From contig JBHGNT010000007.1 of NCBI GenBank assembly GCA_043228905.1, positions 15,810,001 to 15,874,000 on the forward strand: DNA of 64,000 nt, written 5' to 3'. The stretch comes from Azolla caroliniana. Its lineage: Eukaryota > Polypodiophyta. Under the pieces are notes generated by a model. It worked only from the letters and a program-made list of their open reading frames with translations, was not told the DNA's origin and ran no database searches. Of the stretch, positions 10,299 through 22,225 are shown piece by piece. Made by a program: the position numbers and the translations under genes. Each line of letters starts with the position of its first letter. Within the stretch, counting starts at the first letter, position 1.

Positions 10299-10697
10299 TG
10301 TCATGACTTGAGAGTAGGAGAGAGAAAGATAAAAGGATGATGATAGAAGGTATAGAGAGAGAGAAAGAGAGAGAGAGAGAACAATAGAAATTATGGAAAA
10401 GATTTTATATTATAAGAGAAAGGGGCTGAAGTTGAATGCGTTGTGATGAATCAATAGACACCTATTTATAGGTTCTTATGGAGTATTCTAGAATGTTCTA
10501 GAATATTTATGATATTTAATATAATTATAGAATATTTTAGAAATTTCTAGAATACTCTAAATATCTTGTAATAACTAATAATGTAATTATTATGACTATA
10601 CATCATATATGTTATTATAATGGTTAAAGGTCTAACACGTAGACCAAGAAGTTGTGGGTTTGAATCATTGTAAGCCAAAATATATGCCTTCATGAAA
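10299..10697 (-). repeat. Chromovirus 5' LTR
   Basis: This stretch matches 1-265 and adds the part missing there. On the plus strand it starts TGTCATGACTT at 10299 and ends near CATGA at 10695, giving inverted ends TGTCATGA/TCATGACA with the last bases mutated. It includes a (GA)n microsatellite at about 10350-10382, TATA sequence at 10462-10473, heat-shock-like elements at 10484-10556 and the tRNA-like module at 10619-10668. Confidence 0.85.
10351..10382. repeat. (GA)n microsatellite
   Basis: A near-perfect GA dinucleotide run lies inside the chromovirus 5' LTR. Confidence 0.9.
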
Positions 10698-10699
10698 GG

Positions 10700-11715
10700 A
10701 GAAGGAGAAGCCGAATGCATCCTCTAAGCCAGTCGGAAGTTGAATGCCGACTAAAGAACATGGTGAGCCGACTGGATCCAGAGAGGGAGTCAGATTGGTC
10801 AAAGAACAGTCGGTATCCGGTTGTATTCAAAGAGGAAGAAGAAGTTGATTCCGACTGAAATTGAGAACCAATCGAAGATTAGGCAGGACCTAATGAGCCG
10901 CTGATGAGAACGGAGGAAAAGATACCCTCTGAGAGACAGAAGACTCCCCCAAAGATATCCGGATAAAGAGTACGTGCTACTAACCGACGAGTGGGAGTCG
11001 GAGAGCTTTGAGGAAGCGAAGAGGGATACCCACAATAGAGAGTGGCTAAGTGCCATGCAGGACGAAATGGATTCCTTGCATGAGAACCACACATATGAGT
11101 TGACGGAGTTGCCGAAAGGAAAGAGGGAAACCCCAGAACAAGTTGGTGTATAAAAACTAAAACCAACGGATGGCCGAAATCTACCAACATATAAGGCCTG
11201 CATTGTGGTGGTAGGGCTTTTAAGCTAAGAAAGGAGTGGATTTCAATGAGATTTTTGCCCCGGTGGTGAAGATGACATCCATCCGGACGATGCTGAGCAT
11301 AGCCACCAGCATGGACCTTGAAGTCGAGCAGTTGGATGTCAAGACAACCTTTCTGCATGGTGATCTTGAAGAGGATATATACAAGCAACAACCAGAGGGT
11401 TCCTTGAAAAAGGGAAGGAGAACCTGGTATGCCGGTTAAGGAGGAGTCTTTACAAACTGAAGCAAGCTCTTCAGCAGTGGTACCGAAAGTTCGAATCCTT
11501 CATGGTGGACCAAGGGTATCACGAAACATAGGCTGACCACTGCGTGTTTGTGAAGAAGTTCGACGAAGGAGACTTCCTTGTCCTCCTATTGTATGTGGAC
11601 AACATGCTGATTGTCGGACGAGATGATATCAAGAGTGGAATGCTGAAGAAGGCCTTGAGCAGGTCATTCTCAATGAAGGATATGGGTTTGGCAAGACAAA
11701 TCCAGGAATGCACAT
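10700..11715 (+). pseudogene. Fragment of copia pol, same family as the intact element
   Basis: The translation runs in order through a linker (LLTDEWESESFEEAKRDTH), MQDEMDSLHENHTYEL, the RT core (DFNEIFAPVVKMTSIRTML, 11236-11439) and FDEGDFLVLLLYVDNMLIVGRD (11544 on). It closely parallels the Gag-Pol at 4179-8267. The catalytic YVDD reads YVDN, and stops lie at about 11220, 11438 and 11529. It ends abruptly near 11715 without LTRs, so it is a truncated copy abutting the chromovirus LTR. Confidence 0.85.
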
Positions 11716-12299
11716 TGTCCAAAATCGGACAAACATACATATTATGCACATATTATAAACAAACATCCAGACACATCGAATCATGTACATGGACATATGA
11801 ATATATGCATACAGATACATATATACACATTCCACATATCACCATGTATATGTGTCATATGGGGTCATACAAATTACAATACCTACAAATTAAATGTGGG
11901 TTGAAGCACGCTACGGTGTACGAGAAAGTATTGTTTTTGATACTGTTAGTAATAAATAATTGAAAAAAAAATCGTGTAAAAAAAAAAAGATTTTGGGGAG
12001 TGGGGTGGGAGTAGTACAAGTGAGATTTAAGGCAAGGAGTGGGGGGGACACGTGAGGAGATATTCTTTCCATTTTGGGGGCTATTTTCCCCTTATGTGGG
12101 TTTGAACACTTTTTGGTGGTTCCCCTCAAACCAACTCCTCTCCTTCTATCCCTCTGAGTTCCTTTGAGCTCTGCATCTCAGGCATCCATGTCAGGTTTAG
12201 GGTAGTCCTGTCATCTCAGAGTTTTTGTTACGCATGTATATCGTTAGAGTGCGTAAACCCTATATCTCAAATATTTGGGTCCTTCAACTCTAAAGATGT
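11716..12299. other. Non-coding stretch
   Basis: The first part is low-complexity (acatatat-rich), then comes an A-run and G-rich sequence. I recognise no gene or element end. Confidence 0.5.
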
Positions 12300-12620
12300 T
12301 TTAACACAAGAGTTGAGGCTTAGAGACCGATCTGAGGCCTCTTATAATAGCCATTAGTGGTTTCTTCGAGAATGATTTCAGGCCTCTTCCACCGATTTTA
12401 GTTTTCATCTCGCAGTGATTTGAGGCTTATTCCACCGAGTTGAGGATCCTTCCACCAATTCGAGGCAGAATATCACACAGATTTGAGGCTCCCTACGCCG
12501 ATTTGAGGCACATTATCACTGAGATATGAGGCATCCTCCATCGATTTGAGGGTTTGTCCACCGAGTTTGAAACTTTTTCCTCGTCATTTGAAACTTCCGC
12601 CACTGTTTTTGGAAGTATTT
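12300..12620. repeat. Degenerate tandem repeat of about 25-30 bp
   Basis: About ten imperfect units share a core like CCACCGATTTGAGGC. They lie upstream of the transposase relic at 13030, which is the position taken by the 83-bp tandem array upstream of the transposase in the complete relative at 38068-48483. Confidence 0.65.
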
Positions 12621-13029
12621 CAATACTTGTTTTAGGCTTTAGAAGTAATTAATTTCATTGGTAAGCACCTCTTTCAAAAAACATTAATTTTTAGATTTTC
12701 CAAATTCTATAGTTTCATTTTTAGAAATCTATTTTTTTTCATATTCAGAAATCTGTGATATAAAGAAATGATTATTTGTCATTTTTGAAACATATTTCTA
12801 ATGTCCGAAAGTGTTGATTGCTCATGTTTGCAGGCCCCATTTAAAAACATTAGACTGACATTTCTTAGTGTAGTCTATATAACATTAACTACTCTCACAA
12901 GACACTTTTTTTTTTGCTAAATCTAGTGACAATGATAGTCCCCAACAAGGGTGAGTTGTCAAGTAACTCATGTATTCGAAAGGACCAAGAGACGAGTGGT
13001 TCTTCACATAGTCCGTTATTTGCCGGAAA
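12621..13029. other. AT-rich stretch, nothing recognised
   Basis: The sequence is T-rich with no coding signal. It could be the promoter and leader of the relic transposase that follows. Confidence 0.4.
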
Positions 13030-14166
13030 TAACGAAGAGATTTAGTGAGGAGGATCATAGGGATATTATATGTAGAGTGTTACACCATCAACGTTTGACT
13101 GAAAGACATGGTTAGAATTAAATTTAGGGACCAATGTGTTTCAAAAGAGATTGTAGAGTCTATGAAGTCATCCCTAGACTTAGTGAAAGGTGTAGAGAGG
13201 ATAAACAAACTTGCTACAAAGAGGGCAACCCTACACATGGTTGTGAACGGTGTCAGAAAAAATAATATAGTGATACGAAAGTTGCCTTAGCCCTTGGTAT
13301 TCAAAGAAGGAACTTGATGAAACATCGCACAAAATTTACACTCAAACCAATTCAAGTGAGTGGGTGGGGTTAGGACGTAGACGACGATGTGATGCCTTGT
13401 CTCAAGAGATTATTATGAAATCGGATTCTTTTTGGGCAAAAAACACACGTGTCTCACGAAATAAGAAGAACTCGTGTAGACAACAAATAAGTCAGGGTAA
13501 GTACTAGATTCACCCGAGACACTTCTTGGAGCTGACTGAGGTATTCCATTTTTTTATATTAATTCACATTCCACAATTTTTTGTTTTGACTAAGTGTATA
13601 TTAATGTTTGCTCTATACTGGCTGATGTAGGCTGAATTGTACATGAACTTCAAAAACCAACATCCAAGCATCACTCTTGGATTTCGCAAGTTCCAAGGTT
13701 TGAAACGATATTATGTTACAAAATTAAAGGAGAGGAATACATTCAAACAATATTGTATACTACAACCAACGTGAAGACTTGGCAATTTTATTGGAAGTTG
13801 GAGATCATTTTGCAATGCTCAAATCTTCTCAAAATGAAGATTTAGAAGACTACTACATTGTGGTGTGCAAGCAAGGGAACACATTACTGAAAGAATTGGT
13901 GAGGGATGGCTGGGGCAACATGTTCAACATTGGTGAGTCTGTCATGTATGTAAACTATTATGCAAAGTTATCGCAGCGCAAGAACACATGCATTATTAAA
14001 AGATGCACCCACCGCAATAATCTATGTTGATGCCATTATTGTGATCAAGTTCAATATGACTCAAGCAAATCACAAGGTTAAGGGATACAACATTGTCTAC
14101 AAGGTACCCGAAGAGGTTCATGAGCACATATTGGCGGAGGTCTCCCTGTTAATGCTTGAAAGTTAA
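13030..14166 (+). pseudogene. Relic DNA-transposon transposase, catalytic core deleted
   Basis: Pieces align in order with the transposase at 39476-42754. A helix-turn-helix-like segment (KVALALGIQRRNLM, about 13272-13340) is followed by FWAKNTRVSRNKKNSCR (13434 on) and HPRHFLELTE. A 90-bp GT-AG gap (13541-13630) sits exactly where the complete gene has its intron. After it come AELYMNFKNQHPSI and RKFQGLKRYYV, then a jump to the C-terminal domain (LLEVGDHFAML, DYYIVVCKQGN, GWGNMFNIGE, YNIVYKVPEEV). The roughly 350-residue DDE core is missing. Several stops and shifts remain. It is an internally deleted, inactive, clearly diverged copy. Confidence 0.75.
13541..13630 (+). other. Putative conserved intron in transposase relic
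   Basis: GTATTC... to ...GATGTAG lies between codons for HFLELTE and AELYMNF. The complete homologue at 40227-40918 is interrupted between the equivalent codons. There the intron is 692 bp and full of palindromes; here it is 90 bp without them. Confidence 0.7.
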
Positions 14167-14399
14167 ACTATTAACACATTGTAGTTGGTAATTGAAAGTT
14201 GTTACTTCTTTTGTTCTATTGGATTTGATAGATGAATGGAAAAACATCCTCTTGTGTTTTTATTTGTATCTAGTGAGGTTATTAATTTTGATGATTGCCA
14301 AGTGAATCGATATATTTCTTCTTTCTTCTAAAGTGTTTCTAGTAATTAGAGAGCTTCTTTTGTAAGTGTTTGTTATAATTATAGAGTTGCTTGTTTTTA

Positions 14400-14770
14400 A
14401 TCCCTATTGCCTGAAGTCTTTGTTCAAGAACAGACGTGCATTCAAGTATCAATACAGCTCAAACTTATTACAGTATACAGATTAACTTATTACAAGCACA
14501 CATACTTATCAGTGAACAAACGTGCATTCATGTATAAATACTAATAGTAACAAGTATCAAACTTAGTAGTAAGTATTTCTAGTAATTATAGCAGTAAGTG
14601 TTTCTAGTAATTATAGAGTTTATTATTTCTAAACCCTATTGTGTTAAGTCTCTATTCAAGAACAAATGTGTATTTACGTATAAATACTTAGTAGTATCAA
14701 TACGGCCCAAACTTATTATAGTATACATATTAGTTTATTACAAGCACACATATTTATCAGTATACATGCA
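14400..14770. repeat. Direct duplication of about 120 bp
   Basis: 14400-14530 and 14640-14770 share the order 'cttattacagtatacag', 'tattacaagcacacata' and 'gtataaatac' with substitutions. The region lies 3' of the transposase relic and has no gene. An AT run, (TA)n, follows at 14799-14831. Confidence 0.6.
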
Positions 14771-14797
14771 TAGTAGTCTCCCGACGTATCTCAATTA

Positions 14798-14798
<1 letters not shown>

Positions 14799-14831
<33 letters not shown>
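14799..14831. repeat. (TA)n microsatellite
   Basis: A continuous TA run of about 33 bp. Confidence 0.95.
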
Positions 14832-14835
<4 letters not shown>

Positions 14836-15194
14836 AGTTTTGTACTAATATGAATGTCACATGTTTACTAATACGTATCTAAGATAGGGAATGTTTTGAA
14901 ATCGACACAATCATGGGTGCACGACAATTGTCAACATTCTCATCCTCTACAATTAGCAATATAGCATTTCACATTACACTAAAATGAGTGAACTGGAGTC
15001 CAATTATCAATACCAGTAGAAAAGGTTTGTTAAGCTGATTTTGGTATTACAAACACTATTCAAGTATAGAAAATATTTTGGTATTACAAACAATTCAAGT
15101 ACAGACATCACTAATAGTTCAATTGTAGTTCAAGTACAAACAATTTAATAGAAAGACAATCAGTCACCATTTCACTATTTCACCAATCTTGTAA

Positions 15195-16881
15195 TGCGCC
15201 TGTTATTGGTGCCAATCTTCTATTATTTTACACTCTTCTTTATCTTAAAGCCTTTAGGTATCAACCTACTAAGTGCCACTTCATCAGCAGAAGCATCAAA
15301 GACAGGGGTAGATGTACAAGCTTCTTGGATCGGTGGCAAGCTTGAGAGAGCAACCATGTTTTTTGCAATTGCAATACTTGTACACACATCCACAAAGGTG
15401 TTGTTGATAGTTAAATTATCACTCATCTTGGTCTCTAGATGTTGCTACTCCTCTTTGTGGGTTGTTACAGTACTCATGGTCAACTCCTCCTGGATGGTGA
15501 TAATCACCTCATTCTTAAGACCACCCTACTCCCCTTCCTGGGTGGTCTTTATTGCCCGCTTCTCATGAGTGATGCTAGTATGCTCATTGTCAGTACAATC
15601 ATACTCCTCTTCAGTACTAGTGTTAGGCAAATTGTTGTTTGTACATGTTTGCTCCTCTTTGTGGGTTGTAACAGTACTCATGGTCAACTCCTCCTCGCTC
15701 GTGATAGTCACCTCATTCTTAAGACCACCGTGCTCCCCTTCCTGGTCCGTCTTTATTGTCCGATCCTCATGGGTGATGCTAGTATGCTCATTCTCAGTAC
15801 AATTAGGCTCCTCTTTAATACAAGCAATATTCTTTCCAGACTCCTCGTGGGCTTCTTTGGACAAATTGTTGGTTGTACATGCTTGCTCCTCTTCAAATAT
15901 AAATGCTTCCTTCTTTTCACAATCCGCATGTGTGGAAGAGGTGCTTCTGGAGTTTGCCTCTGTGCAAAGAATAGTCCTAGAATTTGACTCTTCAACAGTT
16001 GTCCATATAGTTTCCGAATCGTTTGATTGTAGTTGGGAATCTACCTGCTCTTGTAACCCTAAATAGTGGGATCCCAGAGAATATCAGTATCAACTCACAT
16101 ACTCACAAGTGTGCAAACATGCTAGTAACTATAAACATAGGAGGTTAATAGCCACACTTTTACCTATTGTTACATCATCATATTGTACAACCGTAGACAA
16201 CACATTGCAAGTGGTAAGGTCATTCATCTTCTCCACAACAAATTGTTGTTCATTAGATTTAGGGATGGTGCCAATCACATGTTGGGGCTCATCACCATTT
16301 GAATCTTTCGTAATAGTATATATAGAATGCACCAAAAGCACCACTATAATAGGGTTGTTATGATCTAAATAATAATTATTTCCTTAGAGGGCTTTTGACG
16401 TGTACTTGGGAGTGTGATAAATTCTTCTTCATGATCAGGCTCTGGACTCGTATCTCCATCTCCTAAGATCCTTTCTTCATCTTCTAGTAACCCAAGTACA
16501 TGGTATTAGCCAATGCATTAGGTTCACAACTCTCTAGATAGGTGAGAACATATATGACTCACTATTGCATTCAACTATGCCTTTCTTGCCTTTTCCATAC
16601 AACTTCCTTGCAACATTCCTCTTCTTAGTGAGCTCTTTTTTATAGACATCAGACATTCAACGTACACACACAAATGAGAAATAAGATGTGAAACCACAAT
16701 TTGTGTTACCTGGATTGTTGCGATGTTGACCAGAGCTTGGGGAATTTGTTTGCAGAAGCACATGTTCCACTGCTCCAATGGCCCTTCTCATACATTCATC
16801 TTCATCATAAAACTCATAGGTTACTGGTAATGAATGTCCCTGAACCTTGGAATGTGCCAGATACCGACGGTTTAGGCACAA
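15195..16881 (-). pseudogene. Relic minus-strand accessory gene of the old DNA transposon
   Basis: Minus-strand open stretches lie at 16657-16881, 16129-16344, 15526-15864 and 15223-15426. The third is strongly acidic and Thr/Glu-rich (NEVTITSEEELTMSTVTT) and contains a direct duplication of about 213 bp visible in the DNA (15440-15610 against 15653-15820). The last ends in a basic tail (SRLIPKGFKIKKSVK). This acidic-then-basic order, opposite to the transposase relic and behind it, mirrors exon 5 of the 570-aa gene at 44328-48005. Residue-level similarity is weak, so homology is an inference. Long plus-strand frames here are antisense shadows of the duplication. Confidence 0.4.
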
Positions 16882-16959
16882 GAGTTGGTTGTTTCATTAG
16901 CTTCAATGGTATGGAGTTGCTTGATACCTCTCCAGTTTGTTAGAGCCTAACACAACTAA

Positions 16960-17650
16960 ACTACCAAGAGTTGTAGTACTCAATCATCCGTAAACATTTA
17001 GTTCCCATTGCACACAAGTAGTACTAATCGTGAAGAGATTTACTACACACCTAGTTCCCAAATTACACAACTAGTACTAATTGTGAACAATGTACTACAC
17101 ACCTAATTCCCAAATTACACAAATAGTACTAATCGTGGAAAATATACTTCCTTGTACCCATACTAATTATATATTAAGACATGTAGAGGATTCTTGATTG
17201 ACAACATAGTACAACACACCTAATTCCCAATTTATAGTGTGTACTACACTTGTACTAGGCAAGTTGTAATATAGATTGGACTAATAACTAATACAACTAA
17301 ACAACCTCATACTTTAGTACTAAAGTGCTATTTTGCACACAAGTAATACTAATTGTGAACAATGTACTACACACCTAGTTCCCATATTACACAAGTAGTA
17401 CTAATCGTTAACAATGTACTACACACCTAATTCCCAAATTACACAAATAGTACTAATCGTGGAAAATATAATTCCTTGTACCCATACTAATTATATATTA
17501 AGACATGTGGAGTATTCTTGATTGACAACATATTACTACACACCTAAATCCCAAATTATTGTGTGTACTACACTAGTACTTGGCAAGTTGTAATATATAT
17601 TGGACAAATAACTAATACAAGTAAACAACTTCCTACTTCAGTACTAAAGC
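16960..17650. repeat. Tandem repeats rich in the palindrome AGTACT
   Basis: Short units ('ttcccaaattacacaagtag', 'tactaatcgtgaacaatg', 'tactacacaccta') repeat, and a unit of about 300 bp is duplicated (about 17040-17330 against 17350-17640). AGTACT occurs more than ten times, often within TTAGTACTAA. The array lies between the minus-strand relic pieces at 15195-16881 and 19090-19557, so it may have been intronic. Confidence 0.7.
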
Positions 17651-18105
17651 ATCAAGTTTGAAACAACTAAACAACAAGGAATACAATGTAATTAGTTGTC
17701 GTCAATACTAATAGTACGAATGACAAAGAGTGATTTGTAATGTAAAGATTCTGTAGTGCTAAAACTCTACAATGCATTGCACACCGGTTTCAAAATGAAG
17801 TGTGAACTATGCTAGACTTTAAGGGAAAATGATTCTAGTACTAAACGAATGACAGTCCAAATTGCAAATATGAAGTTTGCACTAAACCAGTACTAGCCCA
17901 TCACATAAATAGGGTTCCACATATTAGTTGTTGGAGAGACACTAGTACTAACCCATTGTTTTCCTAATTTGAAGTATGAATTGTGGCCTACACCAGTTCT
18001 AAACCAAATGTAAATTGACATCACATATAATACAAACAACAGAATAGTAGAGTCACATACCATACGACTGTACTTTTAAACCCCAAGGTAAGTACCATTC
18101 AGTAG
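17651..18105. other. Non-coding stretch with scattered AGTACT motifs
   Basis: No coding signal is visible. AGTACT motifs continue at lower density up to the solo LTR. Confidence 0.5.
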
Positions 18106-18842
18106 TGTGAAAGTGTTTTTAGAATTCAAGGTATTGAAGTCTACAAGAATATAAGGTATGGTGCGTTCACATCCGGAGGGCAAGATCACGAGCTAAGGTC
18201 TTGAGGATAAGTCAAACAAAAAGCAAGTCACGTGGAGAAAAGTAAAAGAAGAAAAAAGCGGGCACCAAAAAGCAGTCAGAAACAAACGCTCATAACTCTC
18301 TCGTTTGACACCCAAATATCACGTGTAAATATGGGTTAGAAAGGTTGTGAAGAGAGCTATCCGTAGCTTTTTAAAACTCTAAATTTGGAGCATGGATGAG
18401 GGAGATATGACGATTAGAAGATCGTTGTGTCATAACTAAGAATAGGAGATGGAAAAGCTCTAAAAAAAGCGTGGAAAAGAAAGCAAGCGAAACTTATCTA
18501 CTAGAGGAGAACTTCATATAAAGCAAGAAGAGTGAGGTGGTGAGAGGGAGCTTTTTTCTAGTGGTGTTTTTCTTGCCTATTCATGTAGTGTGTTTTTCTA
18601 GTGATCAATTCATCTTTGTAGGCTTGAGTTTATGTATCTTCTTTCTCTTGTTTCTATGATCATCACTCCTTATTAATATATCTTGGTAGATTTGGGTTTC
18701 TATATCTTCCTTCTCTCTCTTTTCTATCATCATATCTCTTTTCAAGTAGCAACTATACTTTTACAGTCCATATATGTATTTTCTTTCTCAAAATGGTACT
18801 TAGCACATAGCAAATGATATGTGTGCAAGCATGGTGTAATCA
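18106..18842 (+). repeat. Solo LTR, family shared with 28311-29060
   Basis: It starts TGTGAAAGTGTTTTTAGAAT and matches the reverse complement of 28311-29060 over long stretches, including 'atatcacgtg', 'agagagctat' and 'tctaaatttggagc'. The right end near 18842 is set by similarity (GTGTAATCA against CCATATCA) and is approximate. I find no target duplication here. No coding sequence is inside. Confidence 0.7.
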
Positions 18843-19089
18843 TAACATCCATAGCCTCAAGCTTGAATCCAAGGCCACAAATATACACCTGGAAGTTTGT
18901 AGACACCAGTAGCAATATATTAGCTAATATGATATTTTATACCATAGAAGTAAAAATAAATAACTTATAAAGCCAATACGGTGATATAGCTATACTTGTA
19001 ATGGTATTTTCCATACCAACTGGGTGCTCAACTATAGATGGACACAAAGTTTCAAAACCTTTCCATTGTAAATCTTTCATCAAGCACGC

Positions 19090-19557
19090 AAGGTTCTCAT
19101 AATGCAACTTTAAAGCTCACAACTTATTATCAAGTTCACAATGCGCATTTTTGGGAGTATCAAGGTCTATCATTTGTGATCCTAATTTAGTGCCCATATT
19201 GTTCAGCTCTTTCTTTAACTCCTCTTTCACCACATTAGTTTCTGAATTTAGGATTGTAGATGCAATCCATTTATATGTAGTCTTTATTGAAGGGATTTGC
19301 TTTTCTACCGCCATCTCAACTGATTTAACTGCTTCCAAATCAGCAAGCAATGCTTGTATTTTTTAGTTCATGGCATGTATGCAACCAACCATCATCTGTT
19401 CATGCTTTTCAGTCATTGTGACCCTTACTTTTGCAGATTCAACTTGGTGGATAGGTGTTGTAGATTCAATTGAGACATAGAGCGAATTTGATGATGGCAT
19501 CATGTCGGACAAGCACCTCCAACTTGGAAAATGTGTGGTTTGGCGACTCGGGTGCAT
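19090..19557 (-). pseudogene. Relic coiled-coil exon(s), old DNA transposon
   Basis: Minus-strand pieces (19363-19557 and 19117-19350, separated by one stop) encode a helix-rich protein: LLADLEAVKSVEMAVEKQI and ETNVVKEELKKELNNMGTKL. A similar pattern (FFETDLEKATMASTMESKV) ends exon 2 of the gene at 44328-48005. The match is suggestive only. The upstream end is cut by the copia protease beginning near 19520. Confidence 0.35.
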
Positions 19558-21275
19558 CTAACCACATGACATCCCACGAGTATTAGTTCATAGAGCTACG
19601 AAAGCCCAATCGATCCGGCTATGTGGAAATTGGGGATGACACAATTCACCCCATTCAGCATGTCGACAATGTCTCATTTGGGGAAGAAGGCAATCAAACC
19701 TACCTCAAGAACGTTCTGCATGTTCCTACAATAACAAAGAACTTGGTCTCAATTGCCGAGATAGTCGCACAAGGCATGCAAGTCTGCTTCAACGATGAAG
19801 GATGTTTCATCAAAAAAGAAGATTGACTCATCGCTCGTTGTTAGAGAGAAGGTCGGATGTTCATCCTTGACTCTCACGAGATGAAATTGGCAATGTATAC
19901 CAAGGACCAGAGAGCCAACACTGACATAGAGTTATGGCACAAGAGGATAGGCCACATCAATCTCCATAAGCTCAAAGGAATGTAGTTGAAAAGAGTCGTC
20001 ACTAGACTCTCAACCTTCACCGAAAATGAAATTGCAAGCATGTGTGAAGCTTGCACCAACAACCGTTCCCAAAAGAGAGGAACATAAGCAAAGGGATCCT
20101 AGATGTAATACATTCAAATGTATGGGGACCAGCCCAAACATTACCATTTGGTGGTTGGTGATACTACATAACGTTCATCGACAACTTCTCCAGACATACC
20201 TGGATTTATCCCATGCGCTAGTAGAGTGAAGTGTTCTGGCACTTCTAGAAATTCAAGAACAAAGTCAAAAAGGCAAGCAATTGTCATGTACAATGCCTTC
20301 GATCGGACCACGTGAGTTTACTTGTAGACGCCTTTACAACATACCTTTGATAAGAAGGAATCCGGTGGGAGTTTACTTGCCGACACACACCTCTACAGAA
20401 CGGAGTAGCCAAATGCAAGAAACGACACATACTCGAGGTGGCAAGGGCAATGATGAACGAGAAACATCCGCCAAAGTCATATTGGGTTGAAGCGGTGAAT
20501 ATGATAATCTATCTAATGAATCACTGCACAACATCAGGAATGCACAATATTATCCCCCATGACAGGTTCTATGGGAAGAAACCGGATCTATCCCATGTTA
20601 AGATATTTGGTTCAATAGCATATGAACATACTCCCGATGAGATGCAACATAAGCTCAATCCCAAGTCAGAGAAATGTATACTCGTAGGGTACTCACTTGA
20701 GCAAAAAGGGAATAAGTGCTTCAACCTTTCCACAAAGAAGGTACGAGTGAGTAGGGATGTCGTATTTGATGAGTCAACATCCTCATATACAGTCGAATCA
20801 GCCCCATCCAACACCATCGAAACCGAGTTCGACACACATGCGGAAGAGGATGATCGACTGAGGCTCATATCAGAGCGATGTCCAATCTCAACCAGGTTGA
20901 GTGGACCACAAGAGCCTCCAAGTCACCAAAGCACATCCCGACTGAGTCCGAAATAGGACAAAGGAAAGACCAAAATGCATGAATACGAAGACTCAGATAG
21001 AAACGAATCGGACCATTCACCCGATAGTGAACATGGTGGACTAGATGTGCCCATCATGAAGACACTAGGAGAACCACATTGCTCCACCCAAGAGAAGAAC
21101 GTAGTCAGCCGATTTGGCTACATTGACTACATGGCATATCATTATGCATTCATGATGAAGGTGGTGACAATCCAAGAACCGGAAATGTTTTCCAAAGCTG
21201 CGAAGGACCCTAGATGGGTCGAAGCGATGAATGAGGAGATGCAAGAATGAGACATGGGATCTCGTCCCTTCGTTA
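19520..21275 (+). pseudogene. Copia protease, GAG-pre-integrase and integrase (broken)
   Basis: The protease begins WFGDSGASNHMTSHE. Next come VLHVPTITKNLVSIAEIV, the zinc module IELWHKRIGHINLHKLKG and integrase pieces in shifted frames (KPDLSHVKIFGSIAYEHTPDE, KCILVGYSLEQKG, STKKVRVSRDVVFDES). The linker holds MNEEMQE and a frameshifted NETWDLVP at 21244-21270. Many stops include several where CAG or CGA is expected. Confidence 0.85.
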
Positions 21276-22225
21276 TCATGAATTTATTGCTTCACGATAT
21301 CAAAAATCTATAGAAAGAAATTTCCTATATGGAGTTTGTGACGAGGAGCATTTGCAAATTTTCAGTTCGTGAATTGGAAATTAGGAGCCCAAGATACAAG
21401 CTTCAGAAGGATTAATGTTACTTGGGACACAAATGTAATTATGTCAAAAGGGGGAGTCAAAATTATATGTGCTATTTCTATAATTTCTCAAATGTACAAC
21501 TACAAAATCGAATTTGTAGAATCAATAAACAAAATAATAGGAAATCAATATAAAAATAATAAAAATAAAAAATAAAAATAAAAATAATTTGTCAACCGCC
21601 TCAGGAGGGTGGTAGGACGGTTGACCACCCTATATAAGCCACGCCCATGGTGGCTAAAGAGGGAAGAAGGAGAAGAAAAGGAAGGAAAAGCGAGTGAAGA
21701 AGGTCGTGTGGGTATGGGATGCAGAGCTCGCCAAAGAAGATGGTGGCTTGCATAAATCAAGACAAGACTTAAAGAAAAGAGAAGAAAGGAAATACAAAAA
21801 AAGGAAGAAGTTGAAGTGGTGTATCTCAGATGCCTCCTTGTAAACAAAAGGTTGTGAGTTTGAGTCCTCTTAGAACAACTTCTTTTGGTAATCGAATTTT
21901 GTAATATAAATTTAGCATATATAAACTGAAAGAGAAAGACAAACAAATAGAAACCGAAGAGGTTGAAGTGGTCTATCTCAAACGCATACTTTTCTCAAAA
22001 TAGAGTTCGTGAGTTCAAGACTTGCCAAGTAGCTTTTGGCAAATAAATATTGTAAGTGGTTGGTTTACAAATAACATTCTTTTCGCAACAACGTCGCATC
22101 TATATTGCCTTCTCGACTTCTTGTCATCGCACCATTTGCGATTACGCCTTGTCACTCTAATCATCCCCAAGTCATAGAACCTCGGCAGTTGCGACACACA
22201 ACCACAATCTTCTCGACATCGTCAC
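21276..22225. mobile_element. Foreign insert in copia with duplicated tRNA-like module
   Basis: The copia frame stops after DLVP and resumes at 22225 with IGWSWIFKVKYNS, so about 950 bp is foreign. It contains a purine tract (AAAAGGGGGAGTC, about 21447), a TATATAAG box near 21633, and two copies of a segment of about 145 bp (about 21815-21900 and 21960-22055). Each copy has an A-box-like stretch (GTGGTCTATCTCAAACG type) and a B-box-like one (GAGTTTGAGTCC, GAGTTCAAGAC). It may be a solo LTR or a composite of short elements; I cannot define its ends. Confidence 0.5.

Larger units (their letters stand above)
1..10697 (-). mobile_element. Decayed Ty3/gypsy chromovirus, split by a nested copia
   Basis: The element occupies 1-3526 and 8954-10697 and is read leftwards. 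Its LTRs are the partial copy at 1-265 and the copy at 10299-10697. On the minus strand the order is gag with a zinc knuckle, protease, RT, RNase H, integrase and C-terminal chromodomain, which is the normal order of plant chromoviruses. All domains carry stops and frameshifts, so it cannot move by itself. A complete copia sits in the protease region at 3527-8953. The 3' LTR is cut by the window edge, so total length and target duplication cannot be measured. I could not recognise a primer site beside the 5' LTR. Confidence 0.9.

Noticed and set aside
15439-16066. Hydrophobic 182- and 165-codon plus-strand ORFs resembling membrane proteins
   Set aside because: They arise opposite an acidic, duplicated minus-strand reading frame; T-rich complement of Glu/Thr codons yields Leu/Val/Ser runs.
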